A DNA stretch of 64,000 nucleotides from Lentisphaeraceae bacterium (GTDB lineage: Bacteria; Verrucomicrobiota; Kiritimatiellia; RFP12; UBA1067), in NCBI GenBank assembly GCA_004551905.1, contig SFPL01000025.1, positions 1-64,000 of the forward strand, given 5' to 3'. This document shows positions 44,801-53,384 of the stretch, in pieces. How positions within the stretch are numbered: the first letter of the stretch is position 1; every line of letters starts with the position of its first letter. Under the pieces are notes generated by a model. The model did not search any database, was not told the origin of the DNA, and worked only from the letters and a program-made list of their open reading frames with translations. The position numbers and the translations under genes are program-made.

Positions 44801-45858
44801 CCAATGTTCGTTTCTCGAACCTCTTCGGCGGAGAGAGGAACGGCGACAACAAGGGAACTGCGCTCTATCTCGATACGTTTTCGCGGGTGTACATCGACGG
44901 CTGCACCTTCTCAACCAATGGCTGTAGCTTCAGCTGCGGCTTCGACAACTCGATGTACGAACAGGACGGCGCGGCGCTCTTCGCCAAGAACGCGCCGCTC
45001 ACCGTGCGCGGCACGCGCTTCCTCGCCAATCGCTCGCAGATACTCAACTATGGCAACGTCGAGCGCGGCGGCGTGGTGCGCGTGACCGGCTCGTGCGGCG
45101 CGACGGCCTTCACTAACTGCCTCTTCGTCGGCAATGAGGTGGTCCATGGTTATTGGAGTATTACAGAAATCAAGAGCGATACGGGCGGCATGCTGGCGGC
45201 AAGCCCGTCGTCGGGCACGGTGGACATAGTGAACTGCACCTTCGCGATGGGACTTGCGTCCATAACATACGGTCCAGCGGCGGTGGCGGTGCGCAGCGGC
45301 ACGGTGAACGTGTTGAACAGCATCTTCTACGGCAACACCAACTGCGCCTGGAACACGGCTGGCTTCGATATCCATGTCGCGGCAGGCGCGACGGCGAACA
45401 TTTCCCACTGCCTCTTCGAGGACGACTCCGCTGGGCGCATTGTCTGCGCCGAAGGCGGTACGGCCAATCTCGCGACCTCGACCTTCGTTTACGGCAATCC
45501 GCTGTTCGTGACGGATACTGCGCCGTCAAGCTTCCTGAGGATGGCGAAGCCGGATAAAATAGGTGATTCCATCCTCCTCAACGAGAGCAAGATTGGGGAG
45601 CTGACGGCGTTCAACGCGCATGTCCGCGGCGGCCTCGGTTACTTCGATGAGAAGACGGGCGAGCTGGTGGCGGACTTCAAGTCGCACGGAGCGGTTTCTC
45701 CGGCTCAGGACGCCGGGAATCCGGCGGCGATCTTCTATTCCGGCGAGCCGGACTGCCAGCACGGCTGGCACGGCCGCCGCGGCAACCTCGGCTACTACGG
45801 CAACACGCCGTGGGCGACGATGACCCAGCTCCCGGGCTCTCTATACTACATAAGATGA
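41896..45858 (+). CDS. Exported glycine-rich/beta-helix surface protein
   Basis: A 1320-residue protein with a signal peptide (start MKKLAYGFALSAAVAFG, cleavage near AWA). Residues about 72-328 and 452-693 are two glycine-rich domains with long Gly runs, Cys pairs and ends like GGCGTVILRFS, of the ALK-type glycine-rich class. Between them is one Ig-like repeat (about 332-410, YDVVYEDNVNPGTARV). A linker beta domain (698-800, FPDGITQPKVTVTL) leads into a single right-handed beta-helix/choice-of-anchor-Q unit (805-1320) that closes with GNLGYYGNTPWATMTQ and the tail LYYIR. It is a smaller relative of the 4748-residue protein, and its start context matches the gene at 1507. AAGGGG precedes the ATG. 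Confidence 0.85.
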   Translation: MKKLAYGFALSAAVAFGAANAWADQATSYVSVSSGDATIVDLGDQFAVVFSNAQSSATLVALRPCSLLRTLVVGGGGAGGQCMGGGGGGGQVLESYDVHIISADDEFTLSVGAGGAKGTGYNAGLQGGTSSLTLPGGTSLVAYGGGGGGGYSAQAPTANADGEIGAGGGNGFGYATAPTKGTHYNYGNPGGLAQGGGGGAGAAGENPGLHAESVLYGDETAYRTQAGYGGEGVSSDISGVAEVYGSGGGGGGGQNHWSQVHAPGGTHAGAGAVRTDKTGGGDGVKEALPADEGFGAGGGGGSFSQTGSSGQAQATKGGCGTVILRFSKTDLTTLLFEVDPIPDQYFTGSAQTPAVVVRHIDGGTVVEPANYDVVYEDNVNPGTARVTVAGKGAYEGIRASASFVILDMVSDEYAAYDDLSVRRIRVGDRIVYIFTNTTDVFTFRALVNLTLADALVVGGGGSGGHTIGGGGGGGAVVTSTVQRVMIAGREYFINVGAGGLHATTGGFASGVQGGTSTLTFQDASTLVAYGGGGGGGYNKGPTSSATGEIASGGGSGAGGTFSAGADGVNYSSAFGNIGGTGTGNYGGGGGGAGTAGQNSSVKGGDGGEGIVSSITGIAEVYGSGGGGGARNEGTPGAGGTNAGSGTNGVQIGFAPLIMSGRNGFGAGGGGGGFKSGGGYYGGDGGCGTIILSFTLGANVGQPTIASKSITFPDGITQPKVTVTLGNSRLEYGFAATVRIVLRDGDGTELCARSFAGVVAGKPVEWPAPLCVEPGTTVTAHIEVTCDGADDVYGSVTEVAAGEMSPYYGRGGGAGVIHVRQGATGLNNGSDWFNAYTDFRAAIKELSAERPELWFSGDETNPLVKATILPPVAAVIRGGFAGTENSAAERAEGAMSLCDAVNSGYCFDFENTQAITLDGFHLKRGENHNLKKSGAGDITVTNCVSSDASGKSNGHGGYLIGSSETVARFANVRFSNLFGGERNGDNKGTALYLDTFSRVYIDGCTFSTNGCSFSCGFDNSMYEQDGAALFAKNAPLTVRGTRFLANRSQILNYGNVERGGVVRVTGSCGATAFTNCLFVGNEVVHGYWSITEIKSDTGGMLAASPSSGTVDIVNCTFAMGLASITYGPAAVAVRSGTVNVLNSIFYGNTNCAWNTAGFDIHVAAGATANISHCLFEDDSAGRIVCAEGGTANLATSTFVYGNPLFVTDTAPSSFLRMAKPDKIGDSILLNESKIGELTAFNAHVRGGLGYFDEKTGELVADFKSHGAVSPAQDAGNPAAIFYSGEPDCQHGWHGRRGNLGYYGNTPWATMTQLPGSLYYIR

Positions 45859-45919
45859 CAATATTCGCTCGGCGGACTGCCGGTAGTCGGCGTCTGAGCC
45901 ACTTTCTGCGGCGGAATTT

Positions 45920-45928
45920 TGGTATAAT
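45920..45928 (+). promoter_or_regulatory. Extended -10 promoter of the fucosidase operon
   Basis: TGG then TATAAT at 45923-45928; weak -35 region. The leader is about 45 bases, with a small CCGG...CCGG hairpin. Confidence 0.7.
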
Positions 45929-45979
45929 ACCCATAAATCTTCCGGGTATGTCCGGTAAAAACACGAAAGGGGAGCTAAT

Positions 45980-47056
45980 ATGGCAATTGGATGCGACAGA
46001 AGGGCGTTCATCGGCGGCGCGGCGGCGGCGCTGGCGGCGGGCTGCGTGGGACCAGCGACGAAGGAAGTGGCTGAAGCCGCGGCGCTCGCGGCGACGCGGA
46101 AGTGGTTCAAGGAGGCCCAGTTCGGGATGATGGCCCACTGGGGTCTCTACACGCTTCTCGGCGGCGAATGGAACGGCAAGCCCGGCGTGCGCGCCTACGG
46201 CGAGTGGATCCAGTACGGCAACAAGATCCCGTTGAAGGACTACTCCGCGCTCGCCAAGGCGTTCAACCCGGTGCTGTTCGATCCGCTCGACTGGATGAAG
46301 CGCGCCAGCGACGCGGGGATGAAGTACTTCGTCATCACCTCCAAGCACCACGACGGCTTTGCGCTCTACCGCTCGAAGGCGTCGAAGTACAACGTGGTGG
46401 ACGCGACGCCGTTCGGTCGCGACATCATCGAGGAGATCGCCGAGGCCTGCCGCGCCACCGGCATCAAGCTCGGCCTCTACTACTCCCAGGACCTCGACTG
46501 GAGCGACCCCGACGGCGGCGGGCTCAAGAACGCCACCGCCAAGGTCAACTGGGGCGACGAGGACTGGCGCAACACCTGGGATTGGCCGACCGACCGCAGC
46601 TACGACTTCACCCGCTACTTCGAGCGCAAGTGCAAGCCGCAGGTGAAGGAGATCCTCACCCAGTACGGCGACCTCTGCCTGGTCTGGTTCGACGTTCCCT
46701 GCACCATCACCAAGGAGCAGTGCCTGGAGCTCAAGGGCATGGTGCGCCGCTACCAGCCCGGCTGTCTCATCAACGGCAGGCTCGGCTACGGCCTCGGCGA
46801 CTACCAGACGCCGGGCGACAACATGATCGCCGAGAAGACCGAGGCCGGGGTGCTCTACGAGACCGTGGGCACGATGAACGACTCGTGGGGGTACCGTCCG
46901 ACCGACACCCACTACAAGACCGTGGCGGAGATCCTCAAGATCAAGGCCGACTGCGCCAAGATCGGCTCGAACTACATGCTCAACATCGGCCCCGATCCGC
47001 TCGGGCGCATTCCGGTCGCGGGCATCCAGATCCTCGACGGCCTCGCCAAGGCGTGA
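45980..47056 (+). CDS. GH29 alpha-L-fucosidase, exported
   Basis: A 358-residue glycosidase with a Tat-like signal (DRRAFIGGAAAAL) running into a lipobox (LAAGC), so it is probably a Tat-exported lipoprotein. GH29 hallmarks: FGMMAHWGLYT, SKHHDGFALYRSK and the nucleophile Asp238 in LVWFDVPC (the family usually has WFDG). It ends with NIGPDPLGRIP, matching the NxGPxxxGxIP motif near the end of GH29 catalytic domains, and has no C-terminal beta-sandwich domain. It would release fucose from mucin, milk or algal/plant glycans. GGGGAG precedes the ATG. The TGATG overlap with the TolC-like gene indicates translational coupling. Confidence 0.9.
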   Translation: MAIGCDRRAFIGGAAAALAAGCVGPATKEVAEAAALAATRKWFKEAQFGMMAHWGLYTLLGGEWNGKPGVRAYGEWIQYGNKIPLKDYSALAKAFNPVLFDPLDWMKRASDAGMKYFVITSKHHDGFALYRSKASKYNVVDATPFGRDIIEEIAEACRATGIKLGLYYSQDLDWSDPDGGGLKNATAKVNWGDEDWRNTWDWPTDRSYDFTRYFERKCKPQVKEILTQYGDLCLVWFDVPCTITKEQCLELKGMVRRYQPGCLINGRLGYGLGDYQTPGDNMIAEKTEAGVLYETVGTMNDSWGYRPTDTHYKTVAEILKIKADCAKIGSNYMLNIGPDPLGRIPVAGIQILDGLAKA

Positions 47057-48507
47057 TGGTGAGGCTGGAGTCCGCGATAGTCGCGCTTGCCGCGCTTGTC
47101 GCCGTCGGCTGCTCCACCATCGGCGCGGCTCGCCGCGCCCAGCGCGCCGCGGAGCCTGCCGCCAGCGGCGAGCAGGCCGCCGTCGGGCGCGTCTCGCTCG
47201 CGGGGCGCGGCCTTGCCGGACTCGTCGACTTCGCGCTCACCAACCGTCCCCAGATTGTGCGCTCGCGGCTGGCGGTGGAGGATGAGCGGCTGGCGCTCCG
47301 CGCACTTGCCGCCGACGCGCCGCTCGCGAGCTCCACGCCCTGGACTGCCCTCACGGCGTCAGTTGGCGCCGGCTTCGGCGGCTCGGAGTCATCCCAGGAC
47401 TTCCGCGAGGCGAAGCGCATCCACGGCGGCACTGCCTCGGCCTCGCTGTCGCTTGATCTGCTGATCTGGGACTTCGGCCGTTACAATGCCCGCGCCTCGG
47501 CGCAGCGCGAGCGCGTCCTCGCCGCGGAGCTGGACCTCGCCGCCGCCGGCTACACCGTGTTCAAGGAAGTCGTGGACACCTACTTCGACCTCCTGGAGCG
47601 CGATGCGTTGCTCGTCGTCGCCTGCACCAACGAACACGAGTTCGCGGTGCATCTCGAGCAGGCCGAGCGCGCGCTCGAGGCCGGCGAGTTGCAGGAGCTG
47701 GACGTCCTACGGGCGCGGCTCGACCTCTCGGTCGCGAAGGAGAAGACGCTTTCGGCGTCAAACGCCGTCACCACCGCCTTCGCCCAGCTCGCGTGCGCAC
47801 TCGGGCTCGACGCCTCGCTCGTCGAGCGCGAGGACGTGCTGCCGCGCCTGGAGGATCCGCTCCGCTTCGTCATGCAGGGCTTTGCCGCGACGACCGGCGG
47901 CTCGGACGAGGTCTACGCCTTCGCCCGCACCAACTCGCCGGCGATGCAGGTTACGCGCGCCAAGCTGCGCGCGGCGTCCGCGGCGGTCGACGCGGCGGTT
48001 GCGGACCTGATGCCGGAGGTATCGGTGTCGGCGTCGCTTTCCTGGACCGATCCGATGTGGGCGCTGAAGTGGGGCGTGTCGGCGGCGCAGTCGCTCTTCC
48101 AGGGCTTCCGCCGCACCACGGCGGTCGACCGCGCGCGGGTGGCGCTGGAGCAGGCCGAGACCGACGTCGCCGCCGCCGAGCATACGCTCTCGCGCGACCT
48201 GGAGCTCGCGGTCGCCGCGCGCGATAACGCCGCCGAGGCGCAGTTGCGCGCCGAGGACTCGCTCCGCCAGGCACTGGAGAACTTCGCGGTGGTGAGGAGC
48301 AAGTTCGAGCTCGGCGAGGCCAACCGGGTGGACTTCGGGGACGCCGTCGCGGCGCTCTCGTCGTCTGTCGGCGGCGTCGTGAGCGCGTTCTACAGCGGCC
48401 AGGTCGCCGAAGCCGATCTCTTCAGGCTCGCCGGGGTTTATCCTGTTTACGACGAAAAGGCTGTCGTCGCGAGCGACGCGATCAACAAGCTGGAGGAGGG
48501 GAAATGA
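47056..48507 (+). CDS. TolC-family outer-membrane efflux lipoprotein
   Basis: 483 residues from the ATG at 47056; the frame continues upstream only as a shadow of the fucosidase. Lipobox VAVGC near residue 19. Long amphipathic helices with the duplicated layout of TolC/NodT-type channels are seen: LIWDFGRYNARASAQRERVL is the LFDxGxxxxxxxxA motif of the first half, and AQSLFQGFRRTTAVDRARVAL that of the second half. It forms the outer-membrane exit duct for the adaptor and ATPase encoded next. It overlaps the adaptor gene by 4 bases. Confidence 0.9.
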   Translation: MVRLESAIVALAALVAVGCSTIGAARRAQRAAEPAASGEQAAVGRVSLAGRGLAGLVDFALTNRPQIVRSRLAVEDERLALRALAADAPLASSTPWTALTASVGAGFGGSESSQDFREAKRIHGGTASASLSLDLLIWDFGRYNARASAQRERVLAAELDLAAAGYTVFKEVVDTYFDLLERDALLVVACTNEHEFAVHLEQAERALEAGELQELDVLRARLDLSVAKEKTLSASNAVTTAFAQLACALGLDASLVEREDVLPRLEDPLRFVMQGFAATTGGSDEVYAFARTNSPAMQVTRAKLRAASAAVDAAVADLMPEVSVSASLSWTDPMWALKWGVSAAQSLFQGFRRTTAVDRARVALEQAETDVAAAEHTLSRDLELAVAARDNAAEAQLRAEDSLRQALENFAVVRSKFELGEANRVDFGDAVAALSSSVGGVVSAFYSGQVAEADLFRLAGVYPVYDEKAVVASDAINKLEEGK

Positions 48508-49784
48508 CGAGATGCGAGATTGCCGCAGCCGCGCTGGCGACGGCGCTTGTTGCCGGGTGCTCCGACGGCACCGCCGCCGGGTCGTCAAAGAATGGGCCGG
48601 CGTTCCGGTTCGCGCCGATCGTGCGGACGGACATCGTGCGCACGGTGGAGGCGACCGGCAAGGTGACGCCGCGCAACACCGCCGACGGCATCCCCGTCGG
48701 CGCGCAGGTGAATGGCAAGGTCATCAAGATGTTCGTGGACTACAACTCCACCGTCACCAACGGCCAGGTGGTGGCGCTCATCGACCCGCTCGTCTACGAG
48801 GCGACGTACAAGAGCGCACTGGCGCAGCTGCATGTCAACGAGGCCAATGTCGAGGTGCGCCGGGCGGCGGTGGAGTCCGCCAAGGCGGCGCTCGACCTCG
48901 CCGAGAAGACGTTCGCGCGCAAGCGGTCGCTCGCCGAGCGCAAGCTCGCCGCGCAGGCCGACTTCGACAGCGCTGAGTCCGCGCTCGCCCGCGCGAAGGC
49001 GGACCTCGGCAGCGCCGAGGCGGCAGTGAAGAGCGCGCTCGCGAGCGTCGAGCAGAGCGAGGCGGCGGTGAGTAAGGCGAAGGCCGACCTCGACTACTGC
49101 ACCATCCGCTCGCCAGTCAACGGCGTGGTGATCGCACGCAAGGTGGACGAGGGCGAGACCGTGGTCTCGTCCATGAATGCGGTGCCGGTGCTGACGATCG
49201 CCGAGGACCTGAAGACGATCTGGATCGAGGCGACGGTGCCCGAGGCCGACGTCGGCGACATCAAGGTGGGGCAGGAGGTTACCTTCACCGCCGACGCCTA
49301 CCGCCGCCGCTTCAAGGGCAAGGTGCGGCAGATCCGCCTCGCCGCCACCACCACCAACAACGTGGTCACCTATCCGATCATCATCGAGGCGGACAACCCC
49401 GGCGAAATGCTCTTCCCCGGCATGACCGCCACGCTCTCCATCGAGACGGCGCGTGCCGAAAACGCGATCGTCGTCTCTGCGGCGGCGTTCAGGTTCCGTC
49501 CCAAGGACTCCGACCGGGCTTCGGGCGAGGCGCCGCGCGGCCGGAAGATCTGGCTCGTCGGGCCGGACGGCAAGCTCTCCGCCAGGGCTGTTTCCGAGGG
49601 CGTCACCGACGGCTCCTTCACCCAGATCCTCGACGCCGACGACCTCGAGGGCTCCAAGGCGGTTGCCGGCTACGAGACGGTCCGCACCGCCGCCGCGTCC
49701 GCCGCCGGCGATACCCGCAATCCGTTCATGCCCAAGATGCCGCGCCGCGGCACCCGCGGCACCGCCCCCGAGCCGAAGAAGTAA
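48504..49784 (+). CDS. Periplasmic adaptor protein (MacA/HlyD type)
   Basis: A 426-residue lipoprotein (lipobox LVAGC). Layout of membrane-fusion proteins: N-terminal barrel strand, half-lipoyl (VGAQVNGKVIKMFVDYNSTV), a long coiled coil of about residues 105-200 rich in Ala, Glu and Lys, second half-lipoyl (IRSPVNGVVIARKVDEGETV), beta-barrel and membrane-proximal domain. The pattern is closest to MacA, the partner of MacB-type ABC exporters. The C-terminus is a basic, Pro-rich tail (PKMPRRGTRG). The stop overlaps the ATPase start (TAATG). Confidence 0.9.
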   Translation: MTRCEIAAAALATALVAGCSDGTAAGSSKNGPAFRFAPIVRTDIVRTVEATGKVTPRNTADGIPVGAQVNGKVIKMFVDYNSTVTNGQVVALIDPLVYEATYKSALAQLHVNEANVEVRRAAVESAKAALDLAEKTFARKRSLAERKLAAQADFDSAESALARAKADLGSAEAAVKSALASVEQSEAAVSKAKADLDYCTIRSPVNGVVIARKVDEGETVVSSMNAVPVLTIAEDLKTIWIEATVPEADVGDIKVGQEVTFTADAYRRRFKGKVRQIRLAATTTNNVVTYPIIIEADNPGEMLFPGMTATLSIETARAENAIVVSAAAFRFRPKDSDRASGEAPRGRKIWLVGPDGKLSARAVSEGVTDGSFTQILDADDLEGSKAVAGYETVRTAAASAAGDTRNPFMPKMPRRGTRGTAPEPKK

Positions 49785-50479
49785 TGTCTCACCTCATCGA
49801 GCTAAGGGACCTCTACAAGATCTACGCGCAGGGCGAGGAGCCGGTGCACGCGCTGGACGGCGTGTCGGTCTCGGTCGACGAGGGGGAGTTCGTCGCGATC
49901 ATGGGCGCGTCCGGCTCGGGCAAGTCGACGATGCTCAACATCCTCGGCTGCCTCGACACGCCGACCTCCGGCTCCTACCTGCTCGACGGCATCGAGGTCG
50001 CGCGGCGCACGCGGCGCGAGCTCGCTCACATCCGCAACCGCAAGCTCGGGTTCGTCTTCCAGAACTTCAACCTGCTGCCGCGCACCAGCGCGGTGGAGCA
50101 GGTGGAGCTGCCCGACCTCTACATGGGCAGGCTCTCCCGCTCCGCCCGCCGCCTCCGCGCGCTGGAGCTCCTCGACCGCGTGGGGCTCGGCGGCCGCGCC
50201 ACCCACAAGCCGTCGGAGCTCTCCGGCGGCCAGCAGCAGCGCGTAGCCATCGCTCGCGCGCTCATGAACGAACCGCCGGTGCTTTTCGCCGACGAGCCGA
50301 CTGGCAACCTCGACACCATGGCGTCGGTCGAAATCATGAAGCTCTTCACCGAGCTTTCCGCCGAGGGGATAACAATCGTGATGGTCACCCACGAGGACGA
50401 TATCGCAGCCTACGCGAAGCGCCACCTGGTGATGAAGGACGGCAAGCTGGTCCGCGACGACCGACGTAATCTTGGATGA
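49784..50479 (+). CDS. ABC transporter ATP-binding protein (MacB/LolD type)
   Basis: A 231-residue ATPase with Walker [11 protein letters not shown]-loop [12 protein letters not shown], signature LSGGQQQR and Walker [13 protein letters not shown]. The closing segment ([24 protein letters not shown]) is typical of the MacB/LolD/FtsE group, where the ATPase pairs with a separate or fused four-helix permease. No permease gene follows; after a 96-base gap comes a mutarotase gene with its own promoter. The partner must be encoded elsewhere. Confidence 0.93.
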   Translation: MSHLIELRDLYKIYAQGEEPVHALDGVSVSVDEGEFVAIMGASGSGKSTMLNILGCLDTPTSGSYLLDGIEVARRTRRELAHIRNRKLGFVFQNFNLLPRTSAVEQVELPDLYMGRLSRSARRLRALELLDRVGLGGRATHKPSELSGGQQQRVAIARALMNEPPVLFADEPTGNLDTMASVEIMKLFTELSAEGITIVMVTHEDDIAAYAKRHLVMKDGKLVRDDRRNLG

Positions 50480-50524
50480 TAGCGGGAATCGCGGCTACGG
50501 GCTGTGCATTTAGGCGGGGATTTT

Positions 50525-50533
50525 TGGTATAAT
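50525..50533 (+). promoter_or_regulatory. Extended -10 promoter of the mutarotase gene
   Basis: TGG then TATAAT at 50528-50533; the leader is about 36 bases. Confidence 0.7.
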
Positions 50534-50575
50534 TCACCTTCAGCATTGACCTAAAAGAGCTGATACGGACCAGAC

Positions 50576-51493
50576 ATGAACGCCGAATACCTCAACTCAC
50601 ACTACGGCGCCCCCGGGCGCATCGTCTTCCGAGCCGGCCTCGCCGGCTACCCCAACGCGCTCATCGCCAACAAGTACGGCTCGGCCGAGATCTCGCTTCT
50701 CGGCGCGAACGTGCTCGACTACCGCCCGACAGGCGTCGGGCCGGTGATCTTCCGCCCGGCGAAGCGCGACTACAACCGCGGCGACTCGATCCATGCGGGC
50801 GTTCCGGTCTGCTGGCCGCAGTTCGGCAACCGTTTCTCCAAGGAGCTCCCGCAGCACGGCTTCGCGCGCAGGCTCGTCTTTGAGGTCCGCGGCACCGAGT
50901 ACTCCGAGGAGAAGACCGAGATCGTGCTGGGACTCAGGTCCGACGCCGAGACCCGCAAGGTCTGGCCCCACGACTTCGACCTCGAGTACACGGTCTCGGT
51001 GACGATGAAGCTCAATCTCGCGCTCGCCACCACCAACACCGGGTCGGAGCCGTTCGCCTTCAGCTGCGGCTTCCACCCCTATCTCCGCGTCGGCGAGCGC
51101 GACCGCTCGCGCGTGCGCGGGCTCGACGGCCTCGTCTACTTCGACGGCGTCGCCGGCGTGCCGGACATGGCGCAGTGCGGCGACCTCGCGCTCGACCACG
51201 ACACCGACCACATCTTCGCCATGCCGACCGCCCCCAAGCACGAGTATGCGCTCGTCGACGAGTCCGCCGGCCGCGCGACCGCGCTGGTCTCGTCCGGCAA
51301 CGACGCCGCGGTGGTCTGGAACCCGGGCCCGGGCGGGAAGCTCGCGGACCTCGAGCCGGAGGACTGGCGGCGTTTCGCCTGCGTCGAGCCGGTGAGCGAC
51401 TGGCCCGGCGGCCGCACCCTCGCGCCCGGCGAGCGCCACGTCCTCGCCGCGTCGATCCAGTGCACGCTCCGTCCCGGCCGTTCAGAGGGCTGA
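50576..51493 (+). CDS. D-hexose-6-phosphate mutarotase (YeaD type)
   Basis: A 305-residue galactose-mutarotase-fold protein. RGDSIHAGVPVCWPQFG and LPQHGFARRLVFEV contain the conserved residues of the YeaD/glucose-6-phosphate 1-epimerase group; FSCGFHPYLRVGE carries the second catalytic His and WNPG the C-terminal signature. It interconverts alpha and beta anomers of hexose phosphates in the cytoplasm. No signal peptide. Four bases separate it from trmB. Confidence 0.88.
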   Translation: MNAEYLNSHYGAPGRIVFRAGLAGYPNALIANKYGSAEISLLGANVLDYRPTGVGPVIFRPAKRDYNRGDSIHAGVPVCWPQFGNRFSKELPQHGFARRLVFEVRGTEYSEEKTEIVLGLRSDAETRKVWPHDFDLEYTVSVTMKLNLALATTNTGSEPFAFSCGFHPYLRVGERDRSRVRGLDGLVYFDGVAGVPDMAQCGDLALDHDTDHIFAMPTAPKHEYALVDESAGRATALVSSGNDAAVVWNPGPGGKLADLEPEDWRRFACVEPVSDWPGGRTLAPGERHVLAASIQCTLRPGRSEG

Positions 51494-51497
51494 GGCC

Positions 51498-52181
51498 ATG
51501 GGGATGATGCGCGAGCGGGCCGACGAGAGCCATGTGCTGCACGTGAAGGACATCACGCGCCCGATTGAGTTCGACCTTTCGCGTCCGCTGGAGGTGGAGG
51601 TGGGCTGCGGCAAGGGACGGTTCCTCGTCGCGCGCGCGGCGGCGAACCCGGACTGCGACTTCCTCGGCATCGAGCGGATGCTCGAGCGCGTGCGGCTCTT
51701 CGACGGCAAGTGTCGGCGCGGGCACGTGGACAACGCGGCGGTGCTGCGGCTCGAGGCGCTCTACACCTTCCACTACCTGCTGCCCGCCCACCACATCCGC
51801 CGCGTATACGTGTTCTTCCCCGACCCATGGCCGAAGAAGAAGCACCATTCGCACCGGCTCTTCGGCCCGCTCTTCCGCAACGCGCTGTGGAAGCGCCTCG
51901 AGACCGGCGGGAAGATCGAGTTCGCGACCGACCACGGGGAGTACTTCGGCGAGGTGTGCGAAGGGTTCGCCGCGGACGCGCGCTTCCGCCGCGTCGAGCC
52001 GATGCCGCGGCCGAAGGAGGTGTGGACGGAGTTCGAGGAGATGTTCCGCGAGCAGGGGCTGCCGATCCACGCCGCCGCATGGGAGGCGCTCGCAGGCGAC
52101 GACGCGCCGCTTGCGCCGCTCACGGTGCCGCCGGAGGCGGAGCCGCGCGAAGGGGTGGCGAGGCGTCCGCCGCGGGAATAA
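51498..52181 (+). CDS. trmB: tRNA (guanine-46-N7)-methyltransferase
   Basis: A 227-residue SAM-dependent methyltransferase. SAM-binding VEVGCGKGRFLV, FLGIERMLERV, and the family signature VFFPDPWPKKKHHSHR near residue 110; the substrate-binding ATDHGEYF follows. Methylates G46 in the tRNA variable loop. The last 35 residues are Pro/Arg/Glu-rich and go beyond the usual end of the family. An unusually long shadow frame overlaps it. Confidence 0.93.
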   Translation: MGMMRERADESHVLHVKDITRPIEFDLSRPLEVEVGCGKGRFLVARAAANPDCDFLGIERMLERVRLFDGKCRRGHVDNAAVLRLEALYTFHYLLPAHHIRRVYVFFPDPWPKKKHHSHRLFGPLFRNALWKRLETGGKIEFATDHGEYFGEVCEGFAADARFRRVEPMPRPKEVWTEFEEMFREQGLPIHAAAWEALAGDDAPLAPLTVPPEAEPREGVARRPPRE

Positions 52182-52230
52182 CGGGTTTCACAAGAACAAA
52201 CAACGCAAGCAACGGAAGGAACAACGGAAA

Positions 52231-52950
52231 ATGGCAATTTTGGCAAGTTCGCTCGTAGACGGGTACATGAAGTCGAACTTCATGGGCCAGAGCATCGTGC
52301 TCGTCCAGCTGCTGGGCTCGGTCGTCATGGTGGCGGTCGCGATCGGCAAGTGGAAGTCGCTGGCGTCGTACGCCGGCGCGGCGCGGCGGTTTCTGCGCGA
52401 CTTCGCGACCGGCAACACCGTGCTTGAATACTACATGCGCCGGCGCCCGAACGTCCGCCGCGGCGTCGAGGGCATCTACAAGGTGACGTGCGAGCGGCTC
52501 CTCGCGCTGCTCACGCCCGAGGTCCGCTCGCATCTCGTCGGCCAGCAGGACGATGGCGCGGCGGCGCTCACGGCGCGCGAGATCGAGCTCGTGCGCGGCA
52601 CCTGCGAGCACATGCTCGACGAGGAGGAGATCCTCGTCGGCAAGGGCATGGGGATCATCGCGACGATCGTGGCGCTTGCGCCGATGCTGGGACTGCTCGG
52701 CACGGTGTGGGGCGTCCTCGACGCGTTCGCGGAGATGGGCGCCGCCGGCAGCGCCAACCTCGCGACGATCGCGCCGTCGATCTCCTCCGCGCTGGTGACG
52801 ACGGTGGTGGGCCTGATCGTCGCCATCCCCGGCACCGCGCTCTTCACCCGGCTGAACGCCTCGATCAGGTCTATCAGCGCCGACATGGAGGGCTTCGCCG
52901 ACGAGCTCGTCGGCCGCATCGCCTGCGAGTACCAGGGGAAGGGGGCCTGA
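52231..52950 (+). CDS. exbB: ExbB/TolQ/MotA-family proton channel subunit
   Basis: 239 residues from the ATG at 52231, after a 50-base gap that follows trmB; the upstream part of this frame is a shadow. One N-terminal hydrophobic helix (about 20-42), a long cytoplasmic stretch, and two C-terminal helices: GMGIIATIVALAPMLGLLGTVWG and SISSALVTTVVGLIVAIPGTALF (each split by a residue range, about 146-168 and 188-210). GLLGTV and the Thr/Pro residues are the proton-path signature of the family. It forms the stator with the ExbD protein and powers the TonB-like protein. Confidence 0.9.
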   Translation: MAILASSLVDGYMKSNFMGQSIVLVQLLGSVVMVAVAIGKWKSLASYAGAARRFLRDFATGNTVLEYYMRRRPNVRRGVEGIYKVTCERLLALLTPEVRSHLVGQQDDGAAALTAREIELVRGTCEHMLDEEEILVGKGMGIIATIVALAPMLGLLGTVWGVLDAFAEMGAAGSANLATIAPSISSALVTTVVGLIVAIPGTALFTRLNASIRSISADMEGFADELVGRIACEYQGKGA

Positions 52951-52954
52951 GAAG

Positions 52955-53371
52955 ATGTCGATGAGGCGCAGGGCGCGCGCGCGGCGCGAAGGGGCGAAGG
53001 CGGAGATCAACATGAACTCTCTCATCGACCTCACCTTCATCCTCCTGGTGGTGTTCATCGTAACGCTGCCGACGCTGGAGCAGTCGATCCACGTGCTGCT
53101 GCCGGTCGGCAAGACCCAGAAGGCGCAGAACGACAAAAAGAAGGTGTTCTCCATCACCGTCGACTCGATCGGCAAGCTCTTCGTCGGCGATGCACCGGTC
53201 ACGATGGAAAACCTCAAGGGTATGCTCTCGAAGGCGGTGGCCGACGACCCGGAGCTGAGCGTGCTGGTCCGCGGCGACGTGCGCGTCGGCTACGGCGACG
53301 TCTACGAGGTGGTCAAGGCGGCGAAGGACGCGAACGTGCGCCACCTCGGCCTCGTCAGCAGGGAGAACTGA
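52955..53371 (+). CDS. exbD: ExbD/TolR-family protein
   Basis: 138 residues: basic N-terminus (MSMRRRARARREG), one membrane helix (about 24-42) with the proton-carrying Asp in NSLIDLTFILLVVFIV, and a periplasmic domain with the pattern ITVDSIGKLFVGD and VLVRGDVRVGYGDVYEVV, typical of ExbD/TolR. It starts 4 bases after exbB and is followed after 13 bases by tonB. Confidence 0.93.
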   Translation: MSMRRRARARREGAKAEINMNSLIDLTFILLVVFIVTLPTLEQSIHVLLPVGKTQKAQNDKKKVFSITVDSIGKLFVGDAPVTMENLKGMLSKAVADDPELSVLVRGDVRVGYGDVYEVVKAAKDANVRHLGLVSREN

Positions 53372-53384
53372 GGCGACTGAGGCG

